A program made the translations under genes and the position numbers. Under the pieces are notes generated by a model. It saw nothing but the letters and a program-made list of their open reading frames with translations. It did no database searches and was not told the origin of the DNA. 64,000 nt of DNA from Sphagnum compactum (taxonomy: Eukaryota > Bryophyta > Sphagnopsida > Sphagnales), in the NCBI GenBank assembly GCA_965153455.1, contig OZ234493.1, positions 1,736,001 to 1,800,000 of the forward strand, written 5' to 3'. The first letter of the stretch is position 1; each line of letters starts with the position of its first letter. Positions 21,501 to 31,840 of this stretch are shown here, one piece after another.

Positions 21501-23577
21501 AGGATGAAAGCAAACACCCCTACAATCAAGGCACCACAATTATTGTGATAATGTGTTACGCTGCGTTCTATTTATCAAATATTTCATTTTAAACATTACA
21601 AAAACATAAACTTTGAAAATTCATATCTTATTGAGATTTTGTCCAAATGAAATGATTAAAGTTTAATTTAAATTTTTTTTCAATAATGTACATAATTACC
21701 TTTATTTCCTTTTAAAAATGTAAAATCATTTGCACAAATTTTTTTGGTGAAAATCATTATTCAATAACATTTCAATGAAAATTCTTTTGAAAAACAAAAT
21801 GTTTAATAAATGGATAAATGTTTTTGCTAATATAATAATACTACTTATGTTAAGCTATTTTCAACTATTATAGGGTTACATTCCATTGTTCTAAGTTATC
21901 TCACAACTATTTATGGTTATTATTAGTAATTTTTAATTATTTTTAGTTATTTCACCTTTAGTTATTTTTTGTTATTTTATGTTATTTTGGATTATTTTAA
22001 ACTATTAAACCTTAGATTATATTTGACTATTGTAAGTTACTTTTGAAGTTACTTTTTGTTATTATAGGTTATTTCACTTTAGGTTATTTGCAGTTATTCC
22101 AAGTTATTTTTGGCTAATCTAAGCTATTTCATCTTAGGCTATTTTTGGTTATGTAAAGTTATTATTGGTTGTTTTTGGTTATTGAAGGTTTTTTCACCTT
22201 ATGCTATTATTGGTTATTCTATTAGTGGCTATTAGTGACTATTTTATTAGTGCTTATACATTTTAATGATGGTTATTTTATTGATGGTTATTTTTTGTTA
22301 GTTTAGGTTATTTTACCTTAGGTCATTATATTTTATTTTAGATTATTTTAAATTGTTATACTTAGGATAAAATAACTTATAATAACATAAATTATAATTT
22401 GAAATAACGTATATTAATTTAAAATAAAATAATTTAAGGTATAGCCTAAGGTTAGTTGAATAATTTAATTTAAAATAATCTGAAGTAAATTTTTTATAAT
22501 AAACTAACTAGGATACCTTAAAATATAATAATGTAGAATAATTTAAGGTATAATAATTTATAATAGCCTATAATAACTTATAATAAGTTAGAGTATAAGT
22601 TAGAATAACTAAGGTAACTTAAAATTATATAAGGTATATCATAAACTAACATAAGGTATTCAAAAACAATAATATAAAAATAAACTTATTTATCATAGTA
22701 AATTATAATAATGAATAATGTCAACCAATAATGAAACACAATGTGATATGAAATAACTTTAACCAAGGTGAATTCACTAAATTGCAATGAACTTATTTCA
22801 CTTTTAAGGTCCAATAGTGATTTAGGCTAGTGAATTACACTCTACTTTTGTAATAATGATGCCTTTAGAAACCATTAGTAAACTGGGCAAAAATATTACA
22901 CCAAAAACTTCATCGGAAATCTAAGAGATGATGGACATGCCATACAAGGGACTTGTGGGTAACCTTATGTATGTAATGGTTGCTACTAAACCATATTTTT
23001 CTAAGGCAATGAGCATAATTAGTCAATTCATGTTAGACCCCTTCAGAGAACACTAAGTAGCTGCCAAGAGAATCTTTCAATACCTTCAAAGAACGCAAGA
23101 TTTGTGGTTACAATATTGAGGAGATGAAGAGGGAATAACCTTCAAGGGTTTTTCATAATCATATTGGGGTGGAGATTTAGACTTTAGGAAGTCCACAACT
23201 TGGTTTGCATTTGTACTGGGAGTTGTAAGTTGGGTGAGTAAGAAGCAACCAATTGTGGCCCTCTCATCGATGAAAACATAATACATGGTAGCTTCATTTG
23301 CCACTAAAGAAGCCATGTGGCTTAGAAAGTTGCTATAGGAGTTGGGTTTTCCACAAAGGATGATACAATAATCTTTATTGACAACCAAGGAAATCTAGCA
23401 CTAATCAAAAACCTTGTTCACCACAACCGAACTAAACATATGGACATACAACACCACTTTGTCAGGGAGATGATGAATGCAAAAGAAGTCTCTTTTCAAA
23501 ATTGTTCCACATTAGACATGGACACTAATGCCCTAACAAAGCTTGTTCTTGCACCAAAGCACTTCAAGTGCATGTAA
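18600..23577 (+). pseudogene. Copia gag-pol relic
   Basis: Recognisable pieces, all interrupted by stops and shifts, are as follows. A UBN2-type gag segment lies at 18887-19180. A zinc-knuckle relic near 19208-19250 has lost its second and third cysteines. A protease-like segment near 19360-19600 has lost the DSG motif but keeps MGDN and NVLHVPRL. A GAG-pre-integrase segment lies near 19780-19930. The integrase core includes FVSFIDDY and PQQNGVAERLN (near 20259). The reverse transcriptase is represented only by its C-terminal half with YVDDLLIF (20816-20839). RNase H lies at about 22863-23560 (SWVSKKQPIVALSS). The N-terminal part of the reverse transcriptase appears deleted near 20700-20720. 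No functional product is possible. Confidence 0.85.
21045..22860. mobile_element. Foldback-like insertion nested in the Copia element
   Basis: The Copia reading resumes at CCTTTAGAA (22862 on) exactly where it stopped after TCTACA (about 21044), so about 1.8 kb is inserted. The ends are weakly inverted (ATTACAACAAAATGC at the left; the complement of the right end includes ATTACAAAAGTAG). The interior is an array of GGTTATTTT-type units from about 21860 to 22360, followed by the complementary AAATAACC-type units to about 22700. The whole could therefore fold into a long imperfect hairpin centred near 22365. No protein is coded. It is probably a non-autonomous foldback or MITE-like element; its superfamily is undetermined. 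Confidence 0.6.
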
Positions 23578-23633
23578 CAACTCCTAGGCTTGACTCTTCA
23601 AGAGTACCTTGACAAAGTGAGAATGTAGGTAGC

Positions 23634-24100
23634 ATGTAGTCAAGCTACTTTAATGGGAGCACTAAACAGTAGCGACAAATTAGCGTTCGAGTTAATTTTA
23701 ATAGTCTCATTCATTTCCACGCTATCACAATAAATCAGAAATGGTGGCATGTGCACCGGATTGAATTCGTTACACTTTCACTAGTGCATTAATTAAGCAC
23801 CCATGTGCACTTTATTCTAGATACCCTTGTTGCATGGCAACTATTTCCACCTACTAGCAGTTACTAGCCTTATCTTTGAGCGATCCTCCATGTGCATATA
23901 AGCACATCGCAAGTTCCCATTAGATCATCTCAGAATCATTGATCCATCTCTCTATAGGAACTAGTTTTGAGTCACTAATCCATTTTAGTATAGTTTTTAG
24001 CAAGATTAAGCTTTGTAGTGTGATTCCTTTTCTTTGTCCAAGTTTATTGTATTGACTAATTTCAGTCACGCTGTGTAGTTGAAGAACCTCATTTTTCACA
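23634..24100 (+). repeat. 3' LTR of the Copia element
   Basis: It begins TGTAGGTAGCATGTAG after a purine-rich tract and ends TTTTTCACA. It is about 11 bp shorter than the 5' LTR, with many substitutions relative to it. Confidence 0.85.
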
Positions 24101-25400
24101 GTAAAATCAGCTTACTTATAATGCAAGCTCCCATCATTGGGTGTTGCCAGAGCTAATTATAATCTGAGTGTAACTGTGATCACAGCAGCCTAATGGAAAG
24201 CCATTGACATAGGGCCCTGCTTCTTGTTGCAAGGACAGTTGCTTTCCATTGGAGAGCTGAAAATGGGTTGAAAATATGTACTTAATTCATGGTAGGAACG
24301 CTAGGAACACATGTTCTCATGAAAAAGGGAAAGATGTTATTACATGACTCAGAGCTCCAGCAGTTGGTTAATACTTGAGGTGACTGTGATCGCGGCAACA
24401 TAATGTAAAGATGTCTTAAGAATTTGTTTGAGGGAAAAAAAATTTGGCCAAGTACATGAGGTCAAACTAGAATCAAACTAACATACGTTGCACATATGAG
24501 CAACCACCATTTGCAGGAGGACGTTAAGGGAAAAGCCTTGGGTGGTCAATTTCCTTATTTGTAGCTGGTGTTCTTATCAATATGTTCCAATATTCTCGAG
24601 ACTAGCTGGATGATGTGGAATATATAAAAGTTCTCAATTTAGCATTTGCGTACTTGGCAAGATTTGTCCATGCACGATGTGCTTGCGTAAGACGAGGACG
24701 AGCTGGGATCAAATGGGGACCCATAAGAATAACTGTTGCAATATTTGTTGCAAGGCTTGCAATTCAGCCATATAAAATCGCTTCCAATATCAACCACAGC
24801 AAAGAATCGCTGCCGAGGTGTGCCGATCGACAGTGCCGTTGTGTAGTCAGTCACCAGGTTGTACAGAACCGATCTTTCGTCCTGCATCACCTGGCTTTTG
24901 ATTCCTCCTGCACTGGAGCTCATCAATTGACGAGAGTGTAAGTAATCCCGACGAGCCAAACTCCTTTTGCGCTACTGCCTCTACCCTTTCAGAATACGAG
25001 CTAGTGTTGTAAGCCTTCGGCAATGGCGAATCGTTGGTCTCTGTGAATCGTTGGTGTTCTCAAGACCTGCAAAAGCCAAAAGGACATGAAGGCTCGATCT
25101 GCATGAGACATTCCACAATTAACAACCAGATTCATATCCATTTCTGCACGCTCCTAATAAAACCAGCGACTACTTCGTTATGTACCTTAATGTCAGCTGG
25201 CAAATCTTCGGTGGATGTCTCAGACTGATCTGGGATCGTGTAGACTTCCAGCTATTTTGCAATGTCGATGAGCCCGCATGAGCATGTCTCTGTCCAGTGG
25301 AAAGGACTTGCCTTAATCCCATGCAGGAGTGGCAAGCCTGCAGGATGACCACAACATCCAATATAGCTACTAAAACTGCTCCAGCTCTCAGAGACCCCAT

Positions 25401-27803
25401 TTCCTATCCTTAGCCTGGAGTCTCCACGGCCGCTGCCTGATTACTTAGCTGCGCTTCATAAAAGCTTTCAATTCCTGTGACCAATGTCAAATTCAGTTGA
25501 CCCTTTCACCCTGGAGCAATTTTGCTAGTGTCCCTGCTACAAATTCATGACTAGTCTACTTTAGTACAAATCAAATTGGGTTCATAAACCTCAAGCTGGC
25601 CAGGACTTTCATGAGGCACTCAATTGTAATGTTATGTGTGTGGGTGGCTTAAAACTCCCTAAGTATGAACTCAGATCTACTCGACTCTGGATTCCTAACG
25701 AAAACGAAATACAAGTTGCAGCTCCCATCAGCTCCCTACCGCAGGGTGGCCCTACTTGCATAAACTGCTTGCTCTATGGGGAAATTGGTCTCTCCTGATC
25801 CAGTTGTGCTGGTAATTGATATGTGAAACTTGCACCAGCTGTTTATCTCTCAGCTGCATTTATGCATGTAATTTTGGATATTGGAATATTATCCCAGCCA
25901 CTAAATTAAATTGGATGTGAGTGCTTGTGCATTTGACCACTTGGAAGTTGGGCCACTGAGTTGCTTCAGTTGCTGATTTTCGACACTGGTTGCAAACGTC
26001 GCCACCACCGTCAGGATGTATGGTATGCCAGTCTAGTGGGTCTAAAAGTCCACACTAGGACAAACTGGCTTGTTATCGACTGCTATTGGCTTCTAGTTAG
26101 CGTGAAGCTCTTAAATAAATTTCCTAATCTGGAGGGCATATCAATGTTATTCCTCCTGGAAATACATTCCAGAAGGATCCTGTGGCCAAAAAAGAGGGGG
26201 TAAATTGGAATCACAAAGCTTTCTTTCAGTTACTTGAACCATGGTCCATACTTACTGACAAACAAATCTATTCCTGAAACTAAACTACACAATATCTACT
26301 TTTGAACCCTAAGGCTTAGGTTAATCTGAACATTCTGGAATCATTCTCATTGAGCATCAACCGACTACATTATGGCATTGCTTCAAACTCTCACTCATTG
26401 AATCCCCGAAGTTTTCACAAGGAAAGAATCCCAGCATCATCCCAATCCCTGAAGAACCGAACATTCAATAAATTTTGTCCAAACCCCGAATCAGTGGACT
26501 GGTTGCAGATCCCAAACTCAGAGCGCCAACCAAGGCACTCCCTTCCACTCATCTCAACTCCCCAATTTCATCTCACTTGATACGACGCCATGAAGGAAGT
26601 CACTCACAAATCCTCTAATATTCTACATCATTTTCACCACCAGCCTATAACAAACATACTACGGAGAATTCTGTATCTGCAACGCAACAAAATTGCTGAG
26701 AACAATACTATGCACATAGAGCATTCATCTCCATGCATTTCAACTTACACCGGTTCTATCACAGTTCTATCCTCTGCTACAAACATAATTTAGCCATAAA
26801 ATACTTAGGTTGTCTTTTGTCTTCCAAAAACCAACCACCTCCTTCAAATAGTAGCAGCTCATCATCCTTCGACGATCTAGTCCACCAATCAGAACCTTGA
26901 TCCCACAAGGCATCATGAAGAACAAAAACCAAAACAATAGAACTAGCAAGCTCATCCTTGAAATCAGGAGAAACAAGGCAACCACATTCTCTTTCCTCCA
27001 TGAATGCACAACCTGAAACCTTTGTACAAAGCAAACAAACACACTATTTTGAGCAGCACATGATGAGTGTGCTCATGAACAGTCACATCGCACCACCAAC
27101 CGCCAGTTTAGGACAGAAAATTTAACCTTTTTTAAGTTTAGCATTCCGTTTAGGTCACAATCCCACCTTGATAAGTACGCCTAAGATCCCTCTTTTCATT
27201 CACACAAAGAACAATTATGAAATTATCATTCAAGGGGAGATTTAATCAATCACTTATGTTTTTAATTCATTGAAATTTTGGAAGAAATTAGGGTGGATAA
27301 ACATTAAATCAGCTAAGCGAGTGAAGATTAAATCCTTAAATGAGGTATTTAAGGGAAAGCTTTTATTGAAAACTAGCTTAATCTCAAAGAAAAAAACATA
27401 TTAATCTCTTAAATAATCTCAACATATTCAAATGAAATAACACATATTTACATTTGTATGAAATTGAAAAGACACATTAAAATTCAAAAAAAATTTGAAA
27501 TGACACAAAGATTACAAAAGGACATTGAAAAAAATAAAGAGATTTGTTTCTCTTTCAATATCTTAGGATCCATAAGAACATTTTGAAAAATTACAACTTG
27601 TAGAATGTTTTTTTTTTTAAAAATCCGGTTTAAAATCAACCTCCAATAAATTTGCAGTTTGGATCTGTCTTTTTGTATGACCTAGGACTATAGCCCATCT
27701 CACCTAAGCCAGCCCCAATGAAATTATCATCACTGGAATTACCAATCTGTGAAAGGTGTTGCTGAGAGCTGGCTAAATGTACATCGACTCATCCACTTGA
27801 AAC
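25401..27803. other. Upstream region of aspartic protease relic 1 and spacer; no gene seen
   Basis: Parts of 25401-26080 resemble the region upstream of the intact aspartic protease (44598-44970), for example GGTTGCAAACGTCGCCACCA against GGTTGCAAAAGTCGCTACCA. The duplication therefore included the promoter. Beyond that, several open frames of 60-90 codons on both strands show no family features. Nothing else is supported. Confidence 0.45.
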
Positions 27804-29140
27804 TTAAAGCTTTGAACAATCTGCAGATGCCCACCCGATTTGGTAATTCACTTGATCAAAAACCATTTGATGGTTTGCTTGTGCAAGGTTACCAATGATA
27901 TTCACAAGCAGTCCAGTCTCAGCACCGGGTAATATAGTGAGACAATATGAAGGGGGCTCCAAGTACAAAGATATGTAATTCTCTGGAGCCAGCACAAAAT
28001 GTATGGTTCCATTACCGCTTGCATCTATGAAGTGGAATGTAATGGTTGGAAACTCGTGAATTGAACCATTTGCAAGGTTGAAGCACAGTGGAAATAAGTA
28101 ATCTACAGTGTGGTTGACTTGTGGTTAAGTTATCAACCTCTGAAGTTCCTGCAATCATTTTACACAGAATCAGTCCTCTCTTTTACTTAGTCCTATGCAC
28201 TTTTGATCTCAATTGTCCCTTGTAAAGGGATGCAATTGTAGGTTTTCCCTGGCCAAAGAAAACCAGCACACACCAGCACATTGTGCAGTACAGATGAAGT
28301 GTAGACATGAAACACCATTTCACCATTTCCTCTCATAAGGGGTTGATACATAGTGGTTAGCTATGTATAAACTAGTGTTGGGTGGTTCTTGACTTTTATG
28401 AAGAACCATTTAAAAAGAATTAGAATCGTTCCAGGTCCACAGAAACATGCAACCTTGGGTCCAGTTCCCATCCGGTTCTGGTTATATCCAATCAATCCAT
28501 GTTCCAATTCTGGTTTTGGTTCTAGAAAACAGATCTAATTTTGGTTTGATTCTGGATAACTCGGTCTGGCACTGATGGTTAACTGTCGGTTATCCTTCTG
28601 TTAGCCCCTGGTTCCAGATTTTTTTTCCCAAATTTATTTTTTTCAAAAATTCTCATTTTGATTCTGGTTCTGATTCCAAGACTGGATCCAAAATCAGCCC
28701 TGATTCCAGTTTAGTTTTTACTAACCAAAACCAGAACTAGAAGTTGCAACTGGCCAAACCAGGCAACCGCCCAGCACTATATGCTATCAACATGCCACAT
28801 ATATCTCACTACCTATTAGCCACCAAGTGCCTTACCTACTTACGTACCTTGATAGTAACCACTTACATATCCTACTCACTTTCAAAGCTAGTTAGCTAGC
28901 CAGACTGAGCCACTTTTTCTACAGACTGTTCAAACCTTGTTTGAACTGTGCAAAGGACATTAATGCACATCTTCTTGTCTCTTTGTAAGTAAAGATTTGA
29001 TGATACAATTTTCCTTGAAAGTGGAAGCAATGTATTGGTGAGAACCAAACACCTTACAGGCTACTTACTACCTGTGTTCAGCAGTGAGCATCCACTTGTC
29101 TGATTAATTTCCTAAGTTAGCCAGCCCAATCCTTGAAATC
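27804..29140 (-). pseudogene. Aspartic protease relic, copy 2 (last exon plus part of intron 3)
   Basis: Positions 27804-28148 correspond base for base in length (345 bp) to exon 4 of the intact gene. They end in the same C-terminal motif, IGWASADCSKL, with IIGNLAQANHQMVFD upstream. A single substitution creates TAA at 28125-28127 (Leu codon in the intact copy). Upstream, similarity to intron 3 of the intact gene continues, with insertions, to about 29140, where it stops before exon 3. No exons 1-3 are present. It is therefore a truncated duplicate, not a gene. Confidence 0.85.
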
Positions 29141-29777
29141 CTCACACCACACAACACCAAGAACTAACAGTAAACCAAGTGCTCACACTCCCGTTCTACA
29201 TTCATAAATTAAACATTCATAGCTTGCCAAACAGGAACCAAAACAAACAAAACACTTCTATTTTGAAGAATAGATGACACTCCCTACCTAATCTCCTTTG
29301 TTCATCCTGTTCATGGTGTAGTGAACCAATAGTGACCTCACTATTAGGGCATTTTCTGTTCTCGCTTGGCAGCACTCCTTTAGGTCAAAGTGAAGTTCCT
29401 GTTCCACCTAAGACAAAAACACAAAAAAAGTAGAAGAATAGGACACCCAAACTGATTACATTCTTCTTAAGAACACTGGCCTCTTTTGCTCCTCAGACAA
29501 TTGATATGGATAAGTACCACTTAGGATTGAAGATAAAGGTATAAATGTTTGCTCGGGCCTGAAGATCTGCTGAGATTTTGTCACTGTAATTTGAAGGAAT
29601 TTACTCAGCAGATTTTTTCCTCTGCTGCTTGTGGGGTCTTCCAAAAATTTAATGCCTGCCAGAGTGGGCATTCTGTTTTCTGAAACATGATGCATATTTT
29701 TCTGATTTTTTGGAAGAAAGAAAGCTTTTGAGCAGGTCTCTATGCTAAGTATGGCACTCAGCCATCGGCTGTTACCT
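29141..29777. other. No gene seen
   Basis: A 117-codon open frame on the minus strand (29809-29456) has ordinary-looking composition. I recognise no domain in it, and it overlaps the repeat beginning at 29778. It is left as unsupported. Confidence 0.4.
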
Positions 29778-29945
29778 GAATTGGGCCTGCAGTTGGCCTT
29801 GTCTCCCATGGGCCTTATTCGAGTAAAGCCCCTGGCATTGGGCTTTTTACCTTATACTTTTGCCATCATGTGCACCTTGAGGTTGCGGCTCCTTTTCACT
29901 AACAAGACTTTTTTGGTTGCCGTCCATCTATGGTGTTTGAATACT
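29778..29945 (+). repeat. 168-bp direct repeat, left copy
   Basis: It starts GAATTGGGCCTGCAGTTGGC and ends CATCTATGGTGTTTGAATACT. It matches 30517-30684 over the whole length at clearly high identity. The pair could be the terminal repeats of a short LTR-type element, since the copies contain an AATAAA-like region (AATAAAAC at about 30640 in the right copy). Canonical TG...CA ends are not evident. Confidence 0.75.
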
Positions 29946-30516
29946 TCGTGCAATCTCAAATTTCAACTTGCTGCAGGTTTGCAACAAGAATTTGACATTT
30001 GTTTCTGATCACAAGCCGCACATGTGTGGGCTTTGCACCCTAATGTTCACATTTTAAGTTTAGTTTTAGCCTTTGATTTTGACATACCTCTCTAACATTC
30101 TTGTCCCATCTGGATACGTAGGCCCACTAGATGGGGTCCAGGGTTCAAAGTCTTAGGAACCAATTTGGACTCATTTGAAGCAAATTGATTTGAAGCAAGT
30201 TGGACCCTAGTTTCCACCTTCATTCTCCAAATCATGAGCTCTCCTTTGAGCTCCTTTTTTTTGGTCCAAACCAATTAATTTTCCCTCCAAAATGGTGCCA
30301 TGTAAGTTTAGCTTCAATTGGCCAATTTTTGGTCTTGAACCCTCATCTGAAGGCCATGGGTCCAATTATTGACTCTCAGCCAATAGTATTGCTCTATTTC
30401 ATTGGACCTTGGACATTAGACCCTCATGTAATGTGGCCCTTACACTACATACAGCCTCATGTAACTTGCAGCTTCATCTCAGGAATTTCCTTGGTTTATC
30501 CTCATACATACAACAG

Positions 30517-30684
30517 GAATTAGGCCTGCAGTTGGCCGCACCTCACACCGGCTTTATTCCAGTAAAACCCCCGGCATTGGGCTTTTCCACGTTAAACTTT
30601 TGCCATCATGGGCACCTTGAGCTTGGGTCTTCTTTTCATTAATAAAACTATTTTGGCTGAATGCCATCTATGGTGTTGAATACT
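30517..30684 (+). repeat. 168-bp direct repeat, right copy
   Basis: It starts GAATTAGGCCTGCAGTTGGC and has the same length and orientation as 29778-29945. The internal 571 bp holds no recognisable coding sequence. Confidence 0.75.
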
Positions 30685-30899
30685 AGTCTATAACATTCCT
30701 ATCCTTTTGGGATACTGATACTATAGCCTGCTTCAAGTATGAGCAGAAAATTTATGAAATTCCTGTGAACAAGCCTCAAGTTACAAGGGACTGTCAAATA
30801 TCCAAAGAGGATAGGAACTTTAGAACAGTTAGCCAAAATTGAAAGGGAAACTTAACCGAAAGGATAAACCTAAGAAATTCCAGAGATCAAGCCACAAGT

Positions 30900-31400
30900 T
30901 TTGCAGGCGTTGCGGCAAAATGTTGACCTTTGACTTTAATATATTCACCTTTGACTTTGACACACCGATTTAAAATTCCTATCCTTTTTCAGATATGCAA
31001 GTATTGCTTAGTCTCAGGAACTTCTTAGTCTCAGGAACTTCCTAGGTTTGCGCCTTACATTTGTAACGGGCATCTTGGAGTTTACTTTTCACCTTTGAAT
31101 TTGACCTACACATCTAAATGCCCACCTTTTTGTTGGATATTTTACAATTTTCTTTTTTAGCTTCTTGTGTGTGGCGTCTCAAAATTTCCTGTGTTTTGTC
31201 TTCACACGCACCACATTGCAACCTAATGGACACCCTGGGATTTTTTTTTCACCTTTGATTCTGACTCACTGATCTAAAATGCATATCTTTTGTTGACTAC
31301 TTTACAGTCCGCTTCCTTAACTTTGTGTGGGTTGCCTGTTGGGCCTCCATAGAATGTGGTCTAGAGAGTTTTTTAATCATGTCTGCATACAGATAAGGTT
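30900..31400 (+). repeat. Degenerate tandem repeat with a unit of about 140-170 bp
   Basis: Units are recognised by TTTTCACCTTTGA, then a TTTGAC-like word, then ATCTAAAAT and a CCTATCCTTTT-like word. They begin near 30950, 31088 and 31255, and a related word occurs near 30070. Copies are strongly diverged. No gene is present. Confidence 0.5.
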
Positions 31401-31439
31401 TACAGTATTCATGTACTAATATAAGGAATATTTTGATTA

Positions 31440-31840
31440 CTTACCCAGTTTTCTATGTACCCAGCTACTTACCAACGTCCTTTGTGTACTTACCTAACTA
31501 CCTACCTACATAATTACATACCCACCTACATATTTAGGTTGTCTACCCACCTACCTACATGTCTACCTAAGCTACCCACCCACCGCCCTTCTAGGCTATG
31601 GAGCTCCTTAGGATACCTACCTACATATCTACCTAAGCTACCTACCTTCTTATCTACATGCTTGCTTATGTTACCTACTTTCCTAAATGATGTACCTCAT
31701 TATGATACCTATGTGCTTGCTTGCCTTCCCACCTTCTCACATACTTACCCACCTAGGCTACTTGTCTACAAGTAGGGCACTTGTCCTACTTGCCCATTGA
31801 ACTACCCACCCACCTAGGCAATGTGTGCGGCCTTAATAAG
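31440..31840 (+). repeat. CTAC/TACC-rich simple-sequence tract
   Basis: Long runs of CTACCTACC-like and TTACCTAC-like tetranucleotides are present. The 106-codon open frame across it (31455-31775) reads as Thr-Tyr-Leu-Pro repeats and is an artefact of composition. Confidence 0.75.

Larger units (their letters stand above)
18052..24100 (+). mobile_element. Decayed Copia (Ty1-type) LTR retrotransposon
   Basis: Two similar LTRs (18052-18529 and 23634-24100) bracket gag-pol remnants in Copia order: gag, protease, integrase, reverse transcriptase, RNase H. A purine-rich tract AAAGTGAGAA lies immediately before the 3' LTR. The element sits in intron 2 of aspartic protease copy 1, antisense to the host gene. 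On both sides the host intron sequence resumes by comparison with the intact locus near 43060-43110. Five-base flanks do not match, so the target duplication has decayed. Clear divergence between the LTRs indicates an old insertion. Total length is inflated by a secondary insertion (21045-22860). Confidence 0.88.
15506..25400 (-). pseudogene. Aspartic protease pseudogene, copy 1 (split by a Copia element)
   Basis: Four exon relics match the intact gene at 41515-44597: exon 1 25400-25186 (signal peptide with VVVILQACHSCMGL), exon 2 25066-24654, exon 3 18021-17424 and exon 4 about 15847-15506. Lesions are visible throughout. Exon 1 has indels that shift the frame. Exon 2 is frameshifted near its start and reaches TAG. 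The first catalytic motif reads DIGS instead of DTGS, and the exon 2 donor has lost a base. The second active-site motif reads DSGR. The exon 4 acceptor has decayed. A TAA replaces the Gln codon after QANH, before the usual C-terminal stretch. Intron 2 holds a 6-kb Copia element (18052-24100). This was an A1 family, nepenthesin-like secreted protease, now dead. Confidence 0.85.

Noticed and set aside
24615-24941. 108-codon plus-strand open frame
   Set aside because: It is antisense to the conserved exon 2 relic of the aspartic protease, whose minus-strand reading carries the family motifs.
29456-29809. 117-codon minus-strand open frame
   Set aside because: No recognisable domain, overlaps a dispersed repeat, and no sign of splicing or conservation within the window.
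31455-31775. 106-codon open frame with Thr-Tyr-Leu-Pro repeats
   Set aside because: It is the translation of a CTACC-type simple repeat, with no start context, introns or homologue.
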